NCBI RefSeq assembly: GCF_001280015.1
Contig: NZ_LGDV01000213.1
Span: 186,001-250,000 of the forward strand
Length of the DNA: 64,000 nucleotides
Direction of reading: 5' to 3'
Source: Streptomyces sp. MMG1121
GTDB lineage: Bacteria; Actinomycetota; Actinomycetes; Streptomycetales; Streptomycetaceae
How positions within the stretch are numbered: the first letter of the stretch is position 1; every line of letters begins with the position of its first letter. A program made the position numbers and the translations under genes. A model generated the notes under the pieces. It made no database searches. It was given only the letters and a program-made list of their open reading frames with translations, and was not told the origin of the DNA. Below, piece after piece: positions 35,302 to 43,771 of this stretch.

Positions 35302-36461
35302 GAGGACAGCTCCAGGCCTCGGGTGATGATTCCGCGCAGGATCTCGTTGGTGCCGCCGCGCAGCGTGTACCCCGGCGCGTGCAGGATCGCGGTGGCCAGC
35401 AGTTCGGGGAAGGTGCCGCGCGTGGTGTCGAAGCGGGCGGTGACGGGCAGGATCCGGCGGACCTCGTCGACGAGTTCGCCCTCGAAGCGGGTGCCGAGAT
35501 CCTTGACCAGCGCGGCCTGTACGTCGGCCGGGCGGCCGGCCTCCAACGCGGCGGCCACGCCCAGCGACAATTGCCGGATCGAGGCCAGCCGTGCGGTCAG
35601 ACGGCCCACACCCGCGTGCTGGTCCGGGCCGCACGCGGTGCGCCGCAGCTGTCCCACGAGTGCGGTCAGCAGTGGCAGCGTGGACAGGAAGCGCTCCGGG
35701 CCGCTGCGCTCCAGGGCCAGTTCCCCGGTGACCTGCTGCCAGCCGTCGCCCGGGCGACCGAGCAGTGCGTCGGCGCCCAGCTCGACGTCGTCCAGGTGGA
35801 CGCGGTTGAAGGTGTGCTCCCCGCTGAGCAGACGGACCGGCTCGACGCGCAGGTGCGGATCGCGCAGGTCGACGATGAACTGGCTCAGCCCGGCGTGCGG
35901 GTCCTCGTCGGCGTCGGTGCGGGCGAGCACGATCGCGTAGTCGTTGACGTGCGCGCCGCCCGTCCACATCTTGGTGCCGGACAACCGCCAGCCGTCGCCG
36001 GCCCGCTCCGCCCGGGTCTGTACCGAGGCCAGGTCGGAACCGCTGTTCTGCTCGCTCATCCCGATCGAGAAGAAGCACTGGCCGGCGGCGATCCTCGGCA
36101 GGAAGCGGCGGCGCTGCTCCTCGGTGCCGTGCCGCAGGATGGACGGTCCTGCCTGCCGGTCCGCCACCCAGTGGGCCGATACCGGCGCTCCGGCCGCGAG
36201 CAACTCCTCGATGACGACGTAGCGCTCGAGGTTGCCGCGCCCGCCACCGCCGTACTCCCGCGGCAGCGCCATGCCGACCCAGCCGCGCGCGGCGAGGCGG
36301 CGCGTGAACGCGGGGTCCCAGCCGGTCAGCCAGGAGTCGGGCCGGCCCAGGACGGTTCCGGCGGCGCGCTCCTCGTCGAGGAAGGCTCGCACCTCGCGCC
36401 TCAACTGCTGTGTCATTGAAGGTAGTCGGACTGCCCCGACATCGAGGACGGAGAGAGACAT
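35298..36461 (-). CDS. Acyl-CoA dehydrogenase
   Basis: The 387-residue FAD enzyme shows ARGWVGMALPREYGGGGRG, FFSIGMSEQNSGSDLASVQT and GDGWRLSGTKMWTGGAHVND (flavin contacts), and the C-terminal LRGGTNEILRGIITRGLEL. It introduces an alpha,beta double bond in an acyl-CoA. The position of the usual catalytic Glu before 'GT' is Gly, as in many actinobacterial FadE proteins, so the base is elsewhere or on the partner. MSLSVLDVG at 36461 is preferred over an upstream frame. Confidence 0.88.
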   Translation of the reverse strand: MSLSVLDVGAVRLPSMTQQLRREVRAFLDEERAAGTVLGRPDSWLTGWDPAFTRRLAARGWVGMALPREYGGGGRGNLERYVVIEELLAAGAPVSAHWVADRQAGPSILRHGTEEQRRRFLPRIAAGQCFFSIGMSEQNSGSDLASVQTRAERAGDGWRLSGTKMWTGGAHVNDYAIVLARTDADEDPHAGLSQFIVDLRDPHLRVEPVRLLSGEHTFNRVHLDDVELGADALLGRPGDGWQQVTGELALERSGPERFLSTLPLLTALVGQLRRTACGPDQHAGVGRLTARLASIRQLSLGVAAALEAGRPADVQAALVKDLGTRFEGELVDEVRRILPVTARFDTTRGTFPELLATAILHAPGYTLRGGTNEILRGIITRGLELSS

Positions 36462-36503
36462 TCGGGTGCTCCTCACAGGTGGTGGTCCGTGGCCGGTCGG
36501 GGG

Positions 36504-37295
36504 TCAGGCGCCCGTGAAGTGCGGGGGCCGGCGCTCCCGGTGGGCCTGGATGCCCTCGCGGAAGTCGTCCGTGGTGGTCGTCACCGGCTGAGCGAGCGCC
36601 TCCCAGGTCAGCGCCTGTTCGACGGTGGGCTGCCCCTGGGCCAGTCCGCTCTTGGCCAGGCGGACCGCCAGCGGGGCCGCGGCGGCCATCTCGTCGGCCA
36701 CCGCGAGCGCGGCCCGGAGTACCTGTTCGGCGGGCAGGGCCTCGTGCACCATGCCCATGGCGGCCGCCTGCGTACCGCTGACCAGCCGTCCCGTCAGCAG
36801 CAGTTCACGGGCGCGCGGCAGGCCGACAGCCTCGGCGAGCAGGGCGGTGGTGGCCATGCCCGGGTGCAGGCCGAGCCGGACGAACGGCGCGCCGAGTCGT
36901 GCCTCCTCGGCGGCGTAGCGCAGGTCGCAGGCCAGCGCCAGGGCGAGTCCGGCGCCCACCGCATGGCCGTTGACGGCCGCCACGGTGGGGACGGGCAGGT
37001 CGCGGACGGTCAGCCAGGCCCGGTAGAAGGCCGACAGACGGGCTCGGGCGCCGGGGAGGCCCTGGGCGTGCCGGTCGGCCAGTTCGTCGAGGTCGGCGCC
37101 CGAGCAGAACGCGGGGCCGGTGCCGGTGACCACGACGGCACGCAGGTCGGGGGCTTCGCGCAGGGACCGCATGGTGTGCTGCCACTGCTCGGTCAGCCGC
37201 GCGGTCATCGGGTTGCGTCGGTCGGGGTTGTCGAAGGTGAGCACGGTGACACCGTTCGGCCGGTGCTCGATGCTCAGCGGTTCCTGCTCGCTCAT
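36504..37295 (-). CDS. Enoyl-CoA hydratase/isomerase
   Basis: The 263-residue crotonase-fold protein has VVVTGTGPAFCSGADLDELA (oxyanion hole), VAAVNGHAVGAGLALALACD and FVRLGLHPGMATTALLAEAVG. Glu at the hydratase positions is not obvious, so hydration versus isomerisation cannot be fixed. It sits between the CoA transferase and the dehydrogenases, consistent with hydrating their product. Confidence 0.87.
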   Translation of the reverse strand: MSEQEPLSIEHRPNGVTVLTFDNPDRRNPMTARLTEQWQHTMRSLREAPDLRAVVVTGTGPAFCSGADLDELADRHAQGLPGARARLSAFYRAWLTVRDLPVPTVAAVNGHAVGAGLALALACDLRYAAEEARLGAPFVRLGLHPGMATTALLAEAVGLPRARELLLTGRLVSGTQAAAMGMVHEALPAEQVLRAALAVADEMAAAAPLAVRLAKSGLAQGQPTVEQALTWEALAQPVTTTTDDFREGIQAHRERRPPHFTGA

Positions 37296-37331
37296 GGGCT
37301 CCTCTTTTCCGGGGGTGATGCAGGCAGACGC

Positions 37332-38513
37332 TCATACGGACGGCTGGTGACCGATCTCGGCGAGGACCTCCTCGGTGTGCTCGCCGATCCGCGGGCAGTG
37401 CCGGTGCAGGCCGGCCGGGGTGGCCCAGAAACGCACGGGCTGGCCGATGAGGCGGTAACCGCCCTCGGTGGGGTGCTCGACCGTCCGCAGCAGGCCGCCT
37501 TCGGCGGCGTAGTCACTGCCGGCCGCCTCGTCGAGGCTCAGTACGGGGGCCGCGGGAATGCCGGCCGTGTCGCAGAACTCCTGCCATGCGGCGCTGGTGA
37601 AACGGCCGGTCAACTCGCCCGCCAGAACGTAGAGTTCGTCGACGTTGCGGGCGCGGTCGGCGAGCGAGTCGAAGCGGGGATCGTCGGCCAGTTCCGGGCG
37701 GCCGACGAACGCGAAGAAGTCACGCCAGTTGCGGTCGCTGTAGGGCAGGACGCACATCCAGCCGTCCGCGGTGCGCGTGGCCCTGCGCCGGGAACTGAGC
37801 GCCCGCGCATAGCCGATCGGACCCTGCGGCGGGTCCGGGGTCGCCGCCGCCAGATGCTCGACCAGGTTGAAGGCCAGCATGGTGTCGGCCATCGGGACCT
37901 CGACACGCTGTCCCTGACCGGTGCGGTCTCGATGGTGGAGTGCGGCGAGCACCGACTGGACGATGACCAGACCGCAGATCTTGTCGACGAGCACGGTGGG
38001 GACGAAGTGCGGTACGCCGCTGACCTGTTCGTTCAGCCACACCAGACCGGAGGCCGCCTGCACGACGTCGTCGTAGGCCGCGTGTCCGCCGAGCGCGGAG
38101 TCGCTGCGGAATCCCTGGGCGTTCAGATAGACCAGGCCGGAGTTGACGGCCGCCACGTCCTCGTAGCCCAGGGCGAGTCGCCGCAGTGCCTGCGGGCGGA
38201 TGTTGGTGATGAACACGTCCGCGGTCGCGAGCAGGGCGAGCAGCGCGTCACGGCCGCCCGGGGCTTTCAGATCGATCGCGACACTGCGTTTGTTGCGGTT
38301 GAGGTTGAGCGCCAGCGCACCCATCCCCGGGCTGCGGGTCGGCGGGTACTGACGGGTCATGTCGCCGGCCGGCGCCTCGACCTTGATCACGTCCGCGCCG
38401 AGATCCCCGAGCTGCTGGGCCGCGTAGGGTCCCATGATCACGCTGGCCAGCTCGACCACCCGTACGCCGTTCAGCGGCCCCGGGCCACCGGGCGTTTCCT
38501 GTTCCGCCGACAT
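37332..38513 (-). CDS. CaiB/BaiF-type CoA transferase (family III)
   Basis: The 393-residue product has VVELASVIMGPYAAQQLGDL, GADVIKVEAPAGDMTRQ, LNLNRNKRSVAIDLKAPGG and YDDVVQAASGLVWLN, the standard family III landmarks including the catalytic Asp region. It moves CoA from a donor thioester to a carboxylic acid, activating the substrate for the downstream enzymes. It is the first gene of the minus-strand operon and diverges from the LysR gene. Confidence 0.9.
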   Translation of the reverse strand: MSAEQETPGGPGPLNGVRVVELASVIMGPYAAQQLGDLGADVIKVEAPAGDMTRQYPPTRSPGMGALALNLNRNKRSVAIDLKAPGGRDALLALLATADVFITNIRPQALRRLALGYEDVAAVNSGLVYLNAQGFRSDSALGGHAAYDDVVQAASGLVWLNEQVSGVPHFVPTVLVDKICGLVIVQSVLAALHHRDRTGQGQRVEVPMADTMLAFNLVEHLAAATPDPPQGPIGYARALSSRRRATRTADGWMCVLPYSDRNWRDFFAFVGRPELADDPRFDSLADRARNVDELYVLAGELTGRFTSAAWQEFCDTAGIPAAPVLSLDEAAGSDYAAEGGLLRTVEHPTEGGYRLIGQPVRFWATPAGLHRHCPRIGEHTEEVLAEIGHQPSV

Positions 38514-38634
38514 GACATGTCTCCGATCCGCATCGGGGCCGGCTCCGTACGCCGGGCCGTTGACAGCCAGTCAAGCCCTCACCGGTTCATACCGTCCAAT
38601 ACTTCTTTCCGGCACATCTCATACGCTGCACCAT

Positions 38635-39546
38635 ATGGAACTCACCCAGCGCATGCTCCAGCAGTTCGTCGTGCTGGCCGAGGAGCAGCACTTCGGACGT
38701 GCCGCCGAACGGCTCGCCATGACGCAGCCGCCGCTCAGCCAGGCGATCCAGCGACTGGAACGCGGCCTCGGAGCCGCCCTGTTCGACCGGATCGGGCGTG
38801 GCGTTCGGCTCACCCCGGCGGGCAGCGCGTTCGCCGAGGACGCCCGCCGCCTCCTGGAGGCTCAGGCCGCCGCCGTCGAGCGGGCCCGGCGGATCGCGCG
38901 CGGCCACGAGGGCGAGCTGCGGATCGGGTTCATCAGCAGCCTCGGTTACGGCTTCCTGCCGCGTCTGCTGCGCCGTACCCACGCGGAGCTGCCCGGTCTG
39001 CGGCTGCACCTGAGCCAGCACCCGTCCGCGGAACTCGTCGACATGGTCCACACCGGGGCACTCGACCTGGCCCTGGTCCGCCTCCCGGTCACCGGCACAG
39101 CAGGTCTGACGGTCCGGCACATCGGGGTGGAACGGCTGGTCGCGGCCGTGCCCGAACACCACGTCCTCGCCGCCAGACCCTCCCTCGGCCTGCGGGAGCT
39201 GGCCGAGCACGCGTTCGCGCTCCCCAGGCCCGGTGCCCTGCCCGGGCTCGCCCGGCAGGTCGCGCTCGCCTGCGCCCAGGCCGGCTTCACTCCCCGGCCG
39301 CTCGGCCGGGCGGACGACCTGCCGGGCCTGCTCAGTTACGTCGCCGCCGGCCTCTGTCTGGCACTCGCCCCCGAACAGGTCCGCTCACTGGGGCTTTCCG
39401 GGGTGACCTACCGTCCCCTGCACGGCGATGGGACCCATCTGGAGACGACGGTCGCCGCGGTCCACCGCCCGGACGGCCACGACGCCGCGGTGGAGCAGAT
39501 CCTCAGAATGTCGAGCGAGGCGCATGCCGTCATTGCGGGATCATGA
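38635..39546 (+). CDS. LysR-family regulator of the CoA operon (probable)
   Basis: The 303-residue product opens with the LysR helix-turn-helix (LQQFVVLAEEQHFGRAAERL, AMTQPPLSQAIQRLERGLGA) and has a periplasmic-binding-like effector domain (GELRIGFISSLGYGFLPRLL). The divergent arrangement with the CoA transferase gene, 121 bp apart, is the classical LysR layout. The effector is likely a pathway CoA ester or acid. ATG 38635 is followed directly by MELTQRML. Confidence 0.9.
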   Translation: MELTQRMLQQFVVLAEEQHFGRAAERLAMTQPPLSQAIQRLERGLGAALFDRIGRGVRLTPAGSAFAEDARRLLEAQAAAVERARRIARGHEGELRIGFISSLGYGFLPRLLRRTHAELPGLRLHLSQHPSAELVDMVHTGALDLALVRLPVTGTAGLTVRHIGVERLVAAVPEHHVLAARPSLGLRELAEHAFALPRPGALPGLARQVALACAQAGFTPRPLGRADDLPGLLSYVAAGLCLALAPEQVRSLGLSGVTYRPLHGDGTHLETTVAAVHRPDGHDAAVEQILRMSSEAHAVIAGS

Positions 39547-39636
39547 ACATTCCTCAGGTTTGTGTGGACTCTTCGATTCGGCGCTCCTATGGTCACGGCG
39601 GCGCGACCCCCTGTCGTACGCATCCGTAGGAGCCGC

Positions 39637-41217
39637 ATGTCCCACAGGACACTCAGCCGTGCCCTGGCCGTCGCTCTGGCGCTGGCCGCGGGTACGGCTT
39701 TCGCCGGGCCCACGCCCGCGCTGGCCGACCCGATCCCCGAGGCGCCCGGCCACCGTCTGGTCGACGCCTACACCGGAGCCCCGGCCGCCGCGCAGCCGTT
39801 GCCCGGCACGCAGCCCCCGCACAATCCCTACCTCGCGGCGAACGGCCGCTCCGGTATGCACGCGGACAGCTGGGGCAGCGCGACCTACCCCTGGTCCGGG
39901 CCGCTCGGCAACCGGCCGCAGGTCACCAGCGAGCGGATGGCCCTGCTGGGCGGGGAGTGCGCCACCGTGACCTTCGACCGGGCAGGGCGGATCGTCACCG
40001 TGTGCGGAACGTTCACCGGATTCCTGGTCAAGCTGCTCGACCCCCACACCCTCGCCACCCTGGCCGAGTACAAGCTGCCGCAACGGCCGTCCACCGTGGA
40101 GGCGATCACCCGGCTGGACTTCTCGAAGATCTTCAAGGACACCTCCGGCGGCGCCTACTCCTACCTGGACAACCAGGACCGGCTGGTGCTCGCGGACTCG
40201 CGCCAGCACATCCTCCGCCTCGCCCACCGGCAAAAGGCGGACGGCAGCTGGGAGTTCACCGTCACCGACGACTGGGACCTCACCGGACAGGTCCCCCACG
40301 ACTGTGTGACCTGGACCAACCTCCACCCCAGCGGTGAGTGCGATCCCATCACCTCCGTCATGCCGGACTGGCAGGGCCGCATCTGGTGGGTCACCCGGCA
40401 GGGACGGATCGGCACCGTCGACCCCGCCACCGGCACCATCCACTCCGTCCGGCTGGCCGGCGAGGAGATCCAGAACTCCTTCTCCGTCGCCGCCGACGGC
40501 GTCTCGATCGTCTCCGACCACGCACTGTACGAGTTCACCGCCACGGCGGACGGAACGCCCGTCGTGCGGTGGCGGCAGACCTACGACCGGGGTACCGGCA
40601 CCAAACCCGGATCCGTCGACCAGGGCTCGGGCACCACCCCGGACATCTTCGGCGACCACGGCCGCTACGTCGCCATCACCGACAACGCCGACGACCGCAT
40701 GCACGTCCTCGTCTACCGGCGCGGCACCGACGTCCCGGCCGACCACCGATTGGTCTGCGAGATCCCCGTCTTCGGATCGGGTGCGTCCACGACGGACAAC
40801 TCCATGATCAGCTGGGGCGACAGTCTGGTCGTCGAGAACAACTACGGCTACGAGAACATCACCTCGCTCCCCTTCGGACGCAGCGTCACCGGCGGGGTCA
40901 CCCGCATCGACGTCCGTGACGACGGCAGCGGCTGCGACACCGTGTGGCAGAGCGCCGAACGGTCACCCTCCGTCGTACCGAAACTGTCCACCGGCAACGG
41001 ACTGGTCTACCTGTACACCAAGGACCCCAACTCCCTCGGCATCGACGCCTGGTACCTGACCGCCGTCGACTTCCGCACCGGCCGCACCCAGTGGAAGCGA
41101 CTCGTCGGCACCGGCATCGGCTACGACAACAACTGGGCGCCCATCACCCTCGGCCCCGACGGCACCGCCTACATCGGCGTCTTCAACGGCCTGACCGCCG
41201 TCCACGACGGCGACTGA
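39637..41217 (+). CDS. Secreted beta-propeller-like protein
   Basis: The 526-residue product begins behind TAGGAG with a Sec signal (residues about 1-31, ending PTPALADP). Repeated blade-like segments follow: CATVTFDRAGRIVTVCGTFT, MPDWQGRIWWVTRQGRIGTV, IQNSFSVAADGVSIVSDHAL and WAPITLGPDGTAYIGVFNGL. These resemble PQQ- or SMP-30-type propellers. No catalytic motif is seen. Paired cysteines (CATVTF/TVCG, CVTW/GEC) may form disulfides outside the cell. A truncated paralogue lies at 17581-18432. Confidence 0.82.
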   Translation: MSHRTLSRALAVALALAAGTAFAGPTPALADPIPEAPGHRLVDAYTGAPAAAQPLPGTQPPHNPYLAANGRSGMHADSWGSATYPWSGPLGNRPQVTSERMALLGGECATVTFDRAGRIVTVCGTFTGFLVKLLDPHTLATLAEYKLPQRPSTVEAITRLDFSKIFKDTSGGAYSYLDNQDRLVLADSRQHILRLAHRQKADGSWEFTVTDDWDLTGQVPHDCVTWTNLHPSGECDPITSVMPDWQGRIWWVTRQGRIGTVDPATGTIHSVRLAGEEIQNSFSVAADGVSIVSDHALYEFTATADGTPVVRWRQTYDRGTGTKPGSVDQGSGTTPDIFGDHGRYVAITDNADDRMHVLVYRRGTDVPADHRLVCEIPVFGSGASTTDNSMISWGDSLVVENNYGYENITSLPFGRSVTGGVTRIDVRDDGSGCDTVWQSAERSPSVVPKLSTGNGLVYLYTKDPNSLGIDAWYLTAVDFRTGRTQWKRLVGTGIGYDNNWAPITLGPDGTAYIGVFNGLTAVHDGD

Positions 41218-41229
41218 CCTCCCCGCCCC

Positions 41230-41266
41230 GCATGCCCCTTGCAGCCCCGGTGTGCAAGGGGCATGC
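41230..41266 (+). terminator. 14-bp perfect hairpin terminator
   Basis: GCATGCCCCTTGCA (41230-41243) pairs with TGCAAGGGGCATGC (41253-41266) around nine bases, 12 bp after the propeller stop. One of the strongest hairpins in the window. Confidence 0.85.
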
Positions 41267-41278
41267 GCGCCGTCCCGC

Positions 41279-41461
41279 TCAGCCGGTCCGGTCGGCGGTC
41301 ACCACGGTGGCGCTGGAGGACTTCCACCAGCCGCTCCTGGTGCGGGTCCACTTCTTCGGGACATGGGTGTTGCCGACGCCGCAGGAGCCCCGGTCGGCGG
41401 TTCCCGCGGGGATGCAGAACGCGTCGATGTCCTTGTGCTGCGGCTGTCCGTAGACGCTGCA
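41279..41461 (-). pseudogene. C-terminal fragment of a cysteine-containing secreted-type protein
   Basis: About 60 codons read CSVYGQPQHKDIDAFCIPAG, SCGVGNTHVPKKWTRTRSGW and WKSSSATVVTADRTG before a stop. Three cysteines and a Trp/Lys-rich end suggest a small extracellular protein. No start or signal peptide precedes it. I do not recognise the family. Confidence 0.4.
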
Positions 41462-41526
41462 TCGCCGATCGCTTCGGCTGCGGTGAGCAAACGGTCGTAG
41501 GCGGCGTCGAGTTCGGCCGTTTCCAT
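41458..41526 (-). pseudogene. Start of a maleylpyruvate isomerase N-terminal-domain gene
   Basis: METAELDAAYDRLLTAAEAI is how actinobacterial mycothiol-dependent maleylpyruvate isomerase-like (MDMPI_N) proteins begin. Similarity ends after about 23 codons at the junction with the preceding fragment, in a different frame. A deletion probably fused two unrelated gene ends here. Confidence 0.5.
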
Positions 41527-41618
41527 GGGTCCTGCGGCCCGTCTGCGGTGCCGAACGACCTCGCCGGGGCCGGCGGACTCCGCCCCGGCAGCACCCTCGA
41601 GCCCGGGATCCAGGACCG

Positions 41619-42095
41619 TCAGCCCGTGGGTGTGCCGGTGCGGTCGCGTTCCAGCGCGGCGCGCAGCACCGAGAGGACCTGGGCGGCGGCCGACGCCTGG
41701 GTGCGGTCGAGAGCACCTTCGATCAGTTCGGTCACACGCTCGGTGAAGGTCCGCTCGGCGGCATCGGTCAGGCGTGCGCCCTCGTCGGTCAGCACCAGCA
41801 GCGACGAACGGCGGTCGGCCGGGTTCGGCTGCCGGGCGACCCACCCCTGCCGCTCCAGGCGGTCGGCTCCCTTGCTCGTGGCCCCGATCCCGATGGCGAA
41901 CTCCGCGGCCAGGTCGGCCACCCGGGATCCGGGGTGCTCACGCAGGTAGCGCAGGAACTCGAACTGCGAGGTGACGATCCCGTGCCGCTCGCGCAGCCGG
42001 TCGTTGAGCGCGTTGTACAGGCGCGTCTCGCAGCGGACCAGGTCGGCGAAGAAGACCCGGGGGTCGGGCGTGGAGCCACTTGATTTAGATGCCAC
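41619..42095 (-). CDS. MarR-family transcriptional regulator
   Basis: The 158-residue product has a winged helix: VTSQFEFLRYLREHPGSRVA, LAAEFAIGIGATSKGADRLE, RQGWVARQPNPADRRSSLLV. The DRR in the wing is the MarR hallmark. The GTG start at 42095 sits inside a palindromic region shared with the divergent esterase gene, 42 bp from its start, so it most likely represses both. Confidence 0.87.
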   Translation of the reverse strand: MASKSSGSTPDPRVFFADLVRCETRLYNALNDRLRERHGIVTSQFEFLRYLREHPGSRVADLAAEFAIGIGATSKGADRLERQGWVARQPNPADRRSSLLVLTDEGARLTDAAERTFTERVTELIEGALDRTQASAAAQVLSVLRAALERDRTGTPTG

Positions 42096-42115
42096 GGCAT
42101 ATACTGTACAGGCAT
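42089..42115. promoter_or_regulatory. MarR-type operator/promoter region
   Basis: ATGCC-AC-GGCAT (42089-42100) is an inverted repeat with 5-bp arms, and a further GGCAT ends at 42115 after ATACTGTACA. It covers the marR start codon and precedes the esterase. TATACTGTACA is AT-rich enough to act as a -10 region. Confidence 0.45.
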
Positions 42116-42136
42116 CCACTTGCCATGGAGGCGATG

Positions 42137-43063
42137 ATGAGCAGGGAACAACGCGCGATGGTCGACGCGATGCTGCGCGGGCCGCGGCCCGAGGGCCCGC
42201 AGTCGGTCGAGGAGATCCGGACGGGGTTCGCGGCGATGATGGCCACGATGATCGTGCCGGACGGAATCCGGACCACGGAGGTGACGCTCGGGGCACGACG
42301 GGCCCTGCTGGTCGAGCCGGCCGACCGCCCGCACACCGCGACGATCCTCTATTTCCACGGCGGCGGCTATGTGTACGGCTCGCCCGAGACCGCGATGTCA
42401 CTGACGGGGAACCTGGTGGCCAGGACCGGTCACCGGGCCTTCTCACCGGAGTACCGGCTCGCCCCCGAGCACCCGTTCCCGGCCGCGATCGACGACGGGC
42501 TCGATGCCTATCGCGCACTGCTCGAGGACGGCGAGGACCCCTCGCGCATCGCGTTCGCCGGGGACTCCGCGGGCGGCGGCCTCACCGTCACGGCCTGCCT
42601 CGCGGCCCGCGCCGCGGGACTGCCGCTGCCCGCGGCGATCGTGGCCTTCTCCCCCGGACTCGACGGCACCCGGACAGGCGAGAGCATGGACACCAAGGCG
42701 GGCATCGACCCGTTCTTCACACGCGAGGGCCTGGCCCACACGGGTGCGATGTATCTCGCGGGTCAGGACCCGCGTCAGGAACTGATCAGCCCCGCCGTCT
42801 TCGCCGACCTGACCGGATTTCCGCCGATGCTGCTCCAGGCGGGCACCAACGAGGTGCTCCTGGACGACTCGACCCGCATGGCCGCACGCGCGAGGAAGGC
42901 CGGCGTGGACGTGGTCCTCGACGTCACCGCCGATGTACCTCACGTGTTCCAGGCGTTCACCGGCGTGCTCGACGAGGCCGACCAGGCGCTCGATCGTGCG
43001 GCACTCTTCCTCCGCCAGCACGTCCACGCGCCCGAGTCACCCACCGCGTCCGCGCGACCGTAG
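42137..43063 (+). CDS. Hormone-sensitive-lipase-family esterase
   Basis: The 308-residue product has the HSL oxyanion motif YFHGGGYVYGSP (HGGG 74-77), GDSAGGGLTV with Ser144, and a C-terminal VPHVFQAF with the catalytic His. It hydrolyses short- to medium-chain esters in the cytoplasm. Of three clustered ATGs, 42137 (MSREQRAM) is best spaced from GGAGG. Divergent MarR gene suggests induction by a small aromatic or ester. Confidence 0.9.
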   Translation: MSREQRAMVDAMLRGPRPEGPQSVEEIRTGFAAMMATMIVPDGIRTTEVTLGARRALLVEPADRPHTATILYFHGGGYVYGSPETAMSLTGNLVARTGHRAFSPEYRLAPEHPFPAAIDDGLDAYRALLEDGEDPSRIAFAGDSAGGGLTVTACLAARAAGLPLPAAIVAFSPGLDGTRTGESMDTKAGIDPFFTREGLAHTGAMYLAGQDPRQELISPAVFADLTGFPPMLLQAGTNEVLLDDSTRMAARARKAGVDVVLDVTADVPHVFQAFTGVLDEADQALDRAALFLRQHVHAPESPTASARP

Positions 43064-43419
43064 ACCGGGGCGAACGACACATCCCCCTCGACGGCGGCGG
43101 GGACGGCCCGCCGCCGCTCCGCCCCGCCCTGTCGGCGAGCCACGCGTCCGGTCGCGCGCGGACCGGTGTGCCGTGTCGCCGCCACGCCGCTGCTACGCCG
43201 TTCTCACCGCCGTCGCCGCCCCGGTCGCGGCGCCGGGGCCCTGGTCGCCCGGTGGGCGGCGCCGGCCACGGCCAACCTGCTCCAGGCGGTGAGCAAGGCG
43301 TCTCCTTCCACCGGCACAGCGCCTTCGCAGGGAACCGCGAGCACGCACCGGCCGTCATCCAAGACGGGCACCGGCCTATACCGCGTGCGGACGGAGCCAA
43401 GATCACGCCCCCGGACGCA
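43064..43419. other. Non-coding stretch upstream of the ABC operon
   Basis: I see no gene on either strand. Open frames are GC-skew shadows with no start signals. The region may hold the upstream end of the ABC promoter. Confidence 0.45.
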
Positions 43420-43440
43420 TATTTGCGTATCGATGCAACA
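43420..43440. promoter_or_regulatory. Probable ArsR operator upstream of the ABC transporter
   Basis: TATTTGCG-TATCGA-TGCAACA contains TTGC-N8-GCAA and matches the site over the arsR start at 47413-47434 (TACTTGCG-CTCCCA-TGCAAATA). Twelve of the fifteen aligned arm bases agree. It lies about 80 bp before the leader ORF, where an operator would block transcription. Confidence 0.6.
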
Positions 43441-43519
43441 AGGGGCACACTCTTGGAGTCGGGTCCTGCGCGCGCCGAGCGTGCTCGGGGCGGAGCCACA
43501 TCACGGAACGGAGGCCGCC

Positions 43520-43567
43520 ATGGGTGCAGAACCTCCCAGTCCGCGCTGCCTCCAGGGCATTCGCTGA
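43520..43567 (+). CDS. 15-codon leader peptide upstream of the ABC permease
   Basis: MGAEPPSPRCLQGIR follows GGAGG at 5-nt spacing, the best RBS in this interval, and ends in TGA. It is in the same transcript orientation, 204 bp before the permease start. Glu-Pro-Pro and Ser-Pro clusters are slow or destabilising for ribosomes, and proline-rich leaders are known to control Mg2+ transport genes in enterobacteria. A GC-rich stretch with hairpin potential (GGGGCCGCTTCGCCCC) follows it. Regulation is my inference. Confidence 0.5.
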   Translation: MGAEPPSPRCLQGIR

Positions 43568-43771
43568 CTCTTACCAGCCGGGGCCGCTTCGCCCCAGTTT
43601 CCCCCGCCGGGACCGGCCTCAGCCTCGACGAGGCGGCCATGACCGCCCGGGCGGGCCTTTCCTGCTCAACTGACTTTCCCGTGATGCCTGGGTGACCCCT
43701 GCCCTGCCGTCGGTGCGTTGACCGCGGCCGGTCATGCCGTCGTGCCCAGAGTGGGGACGGAGGTCTTCGTG

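Noticed and set aside
36489..39629. A 1046-codon plus-strand frame across the CoA operon and LysR gene
   Set aside because: It runs antisense to well-supported enzymes and in the wrong frame of LysR, with low-complexity composition.
43568..43771. A known Mg2+ or Mn2+ riboswitch (M-box, yybP-ykoY) before the ABC permease
   Set aside because: I looked for the conserved cores and could not find them; only generic GC hairpins are visible.
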